Shown piece by piece: positions 32,032-32,338 of a stretch of 32,338 bases of DNA. The stretch is from assembly GCA_021825235.1 (NCBI GenBank), contig JAKAIL010000010.1, positions 1 to 32,338 on the forward strand. Direction: 5' to 3'. The notes below the pieces were generated by a model, which was not told the origin of the DNA, did not search any database, and saw only the letters and a program-made list of their open reading frames with translations. The DNA is from Bacteroidota bacterium (lineage in GTDB: Bacteria; Bacteroidota; Ignavibacteria; Palsa-1295). Every line of letters begins with the position of its first letter. Position 1 is the first letter of the stretch. Made by a program: the position numbers and the translations under genes.

Positions 32032-32338
32032 GCTTTCTAACAAATATCATTTACGATACTTCGGAAAATCAAAATTTCCGGACCGTACTCTTTACCGGCA
32101 AAAAATCCCAACTGGTGGTTATGTCCATTCCGCCCGGCGGGGAGGTCGGTATGGAAACGCATGATGCTGTAGAGCAAACGCTATTCATTTTAAGCGGTAA
32201 AGGAGTGGCGATGCTGGACGGTGAGCGCAAGGACGTACGCGCCGGCGATGTCCTGGTTGTTACTCCGGGAACGGAACACAATGTCCTTAATACGGAATCG
32301 ATCCCGCTAAAGATTTATACGATCTACGCGCCGCCGAA
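32028..32338 (+). CDS. Cupin-domain protein (runs off the window)
   Basis: This gene is absent from the track because it has no stop before the end. It reads MSFLTNIIYDTSENQNFRTV, then MSIPPGGEVGMETHDAVEQT, ILSGKGVAMLDGERKDVRAG and VVTPGTEHNVLN. These are the two cupin motifs, with metal ligands H-x-x-x-E-Q around HDAVEQ and the later EHNV. The single-domain length of ~103 residues so far is typical. Such proteins bind metal and act as dioxygenases, isomerases or sugar-binding domains; the substrate is unknown. The start overlaps the previous stop as ATGA. Confidence 0.88.
   Translation, partial: MSFLTNIIYDTSENQNFRTVLFTGKKSQLVVMSIPPGGEVGMETHDAVEQTLFILSGKGVAMLDGERKDVRAGDVLVVTPGTEHNVLNTESIPLKIYTIYAPP

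Overview
The window looks like chromosomal DNA of a Gram-negative bacterium of the Bacteroidota/Chlorobi/Ignavibacteria-Kapabacteria neighbourhood. This is inference from gene content: ferredoxin-dependent 2-oxoacid oxidoreductase, an F1 beta gene standing alone, TIG-type and small beta-rich lipoproteins, outer-membrane beta-barrels, and few clear Shine-Dalgarno sites. No rRNA, tRNA, CRISPR array or intact insertion sequence was seen.

Layout. Positions 1-1650 are a decayed accessory patch: the 3' end of a RAYT-type (Y1) transposase with twin hairpins, an AlbA_2/Schlafen-like ATPase/DNA-binding protein, and a broken Mrr-type restriction nuclease. Positions 1518-3213 (minus) hold an SPFH/HIR-like membrane protein, a tandem-duplicated DUF2442-like protein and a possible micro-ORF. 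The intergenic stretch 3214-3859 holds a beta-barrel relic and a small cluster of DnaA-box-like 9-mers. Next come a small lipoprotein, a CADD-type (self-sacrificing pABA synthase family) gene and a ParB-like gene with a one-base frameshift. Positions 5452-8432 form a tight plus-strand operon (FemAB-like GNAT, glycosyltransferase, DMT transporter), followed by a CpdA-like phosphoesterase, a PAP2 phosphatase and an MFS transporter.

Positions 11517-16013 (minus) are a compact operon in which consecutive genes overlap: gamma-alpha-beta subunits of a pyruvate/2-oxoacid:ferredoxin oxidoreductase, then a GltD-like FAD/NAD(P) protein carrying its own two-cluster ferredoxin tail. Together they could pass electrons between 2-oxoacid oxidation (or reductive carboxylation), ferredoxin and NAD(P)H. 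An exported C1q-like protein and atpD follow, then an unusual RecA-fold-like protein whose P-loop position is degenerate.

Positions 20041-24581 are a second accessory region. A TIR/deoxyribosyltransferase-like protein with a winged-helix tail lies upstream of a UvrD-like helicase, and palindromic and dispersed repeats flank the pair. I consider this two-gene unit the best candidate for an undescribed (probably anti-phage) system. After a TMEM175-type channel, a TIG lipoprotein and a GyrI-like protein, positions 27384-32338 form a divergent envelope/stress locus. On one side are BON-domain, small membrane, proline-rich lipoprotein and beta-barrel genes. On the other are Hsp20, a small membrane protein, two tiny genes and a cupin, the last three linked by ATGA overlaps.
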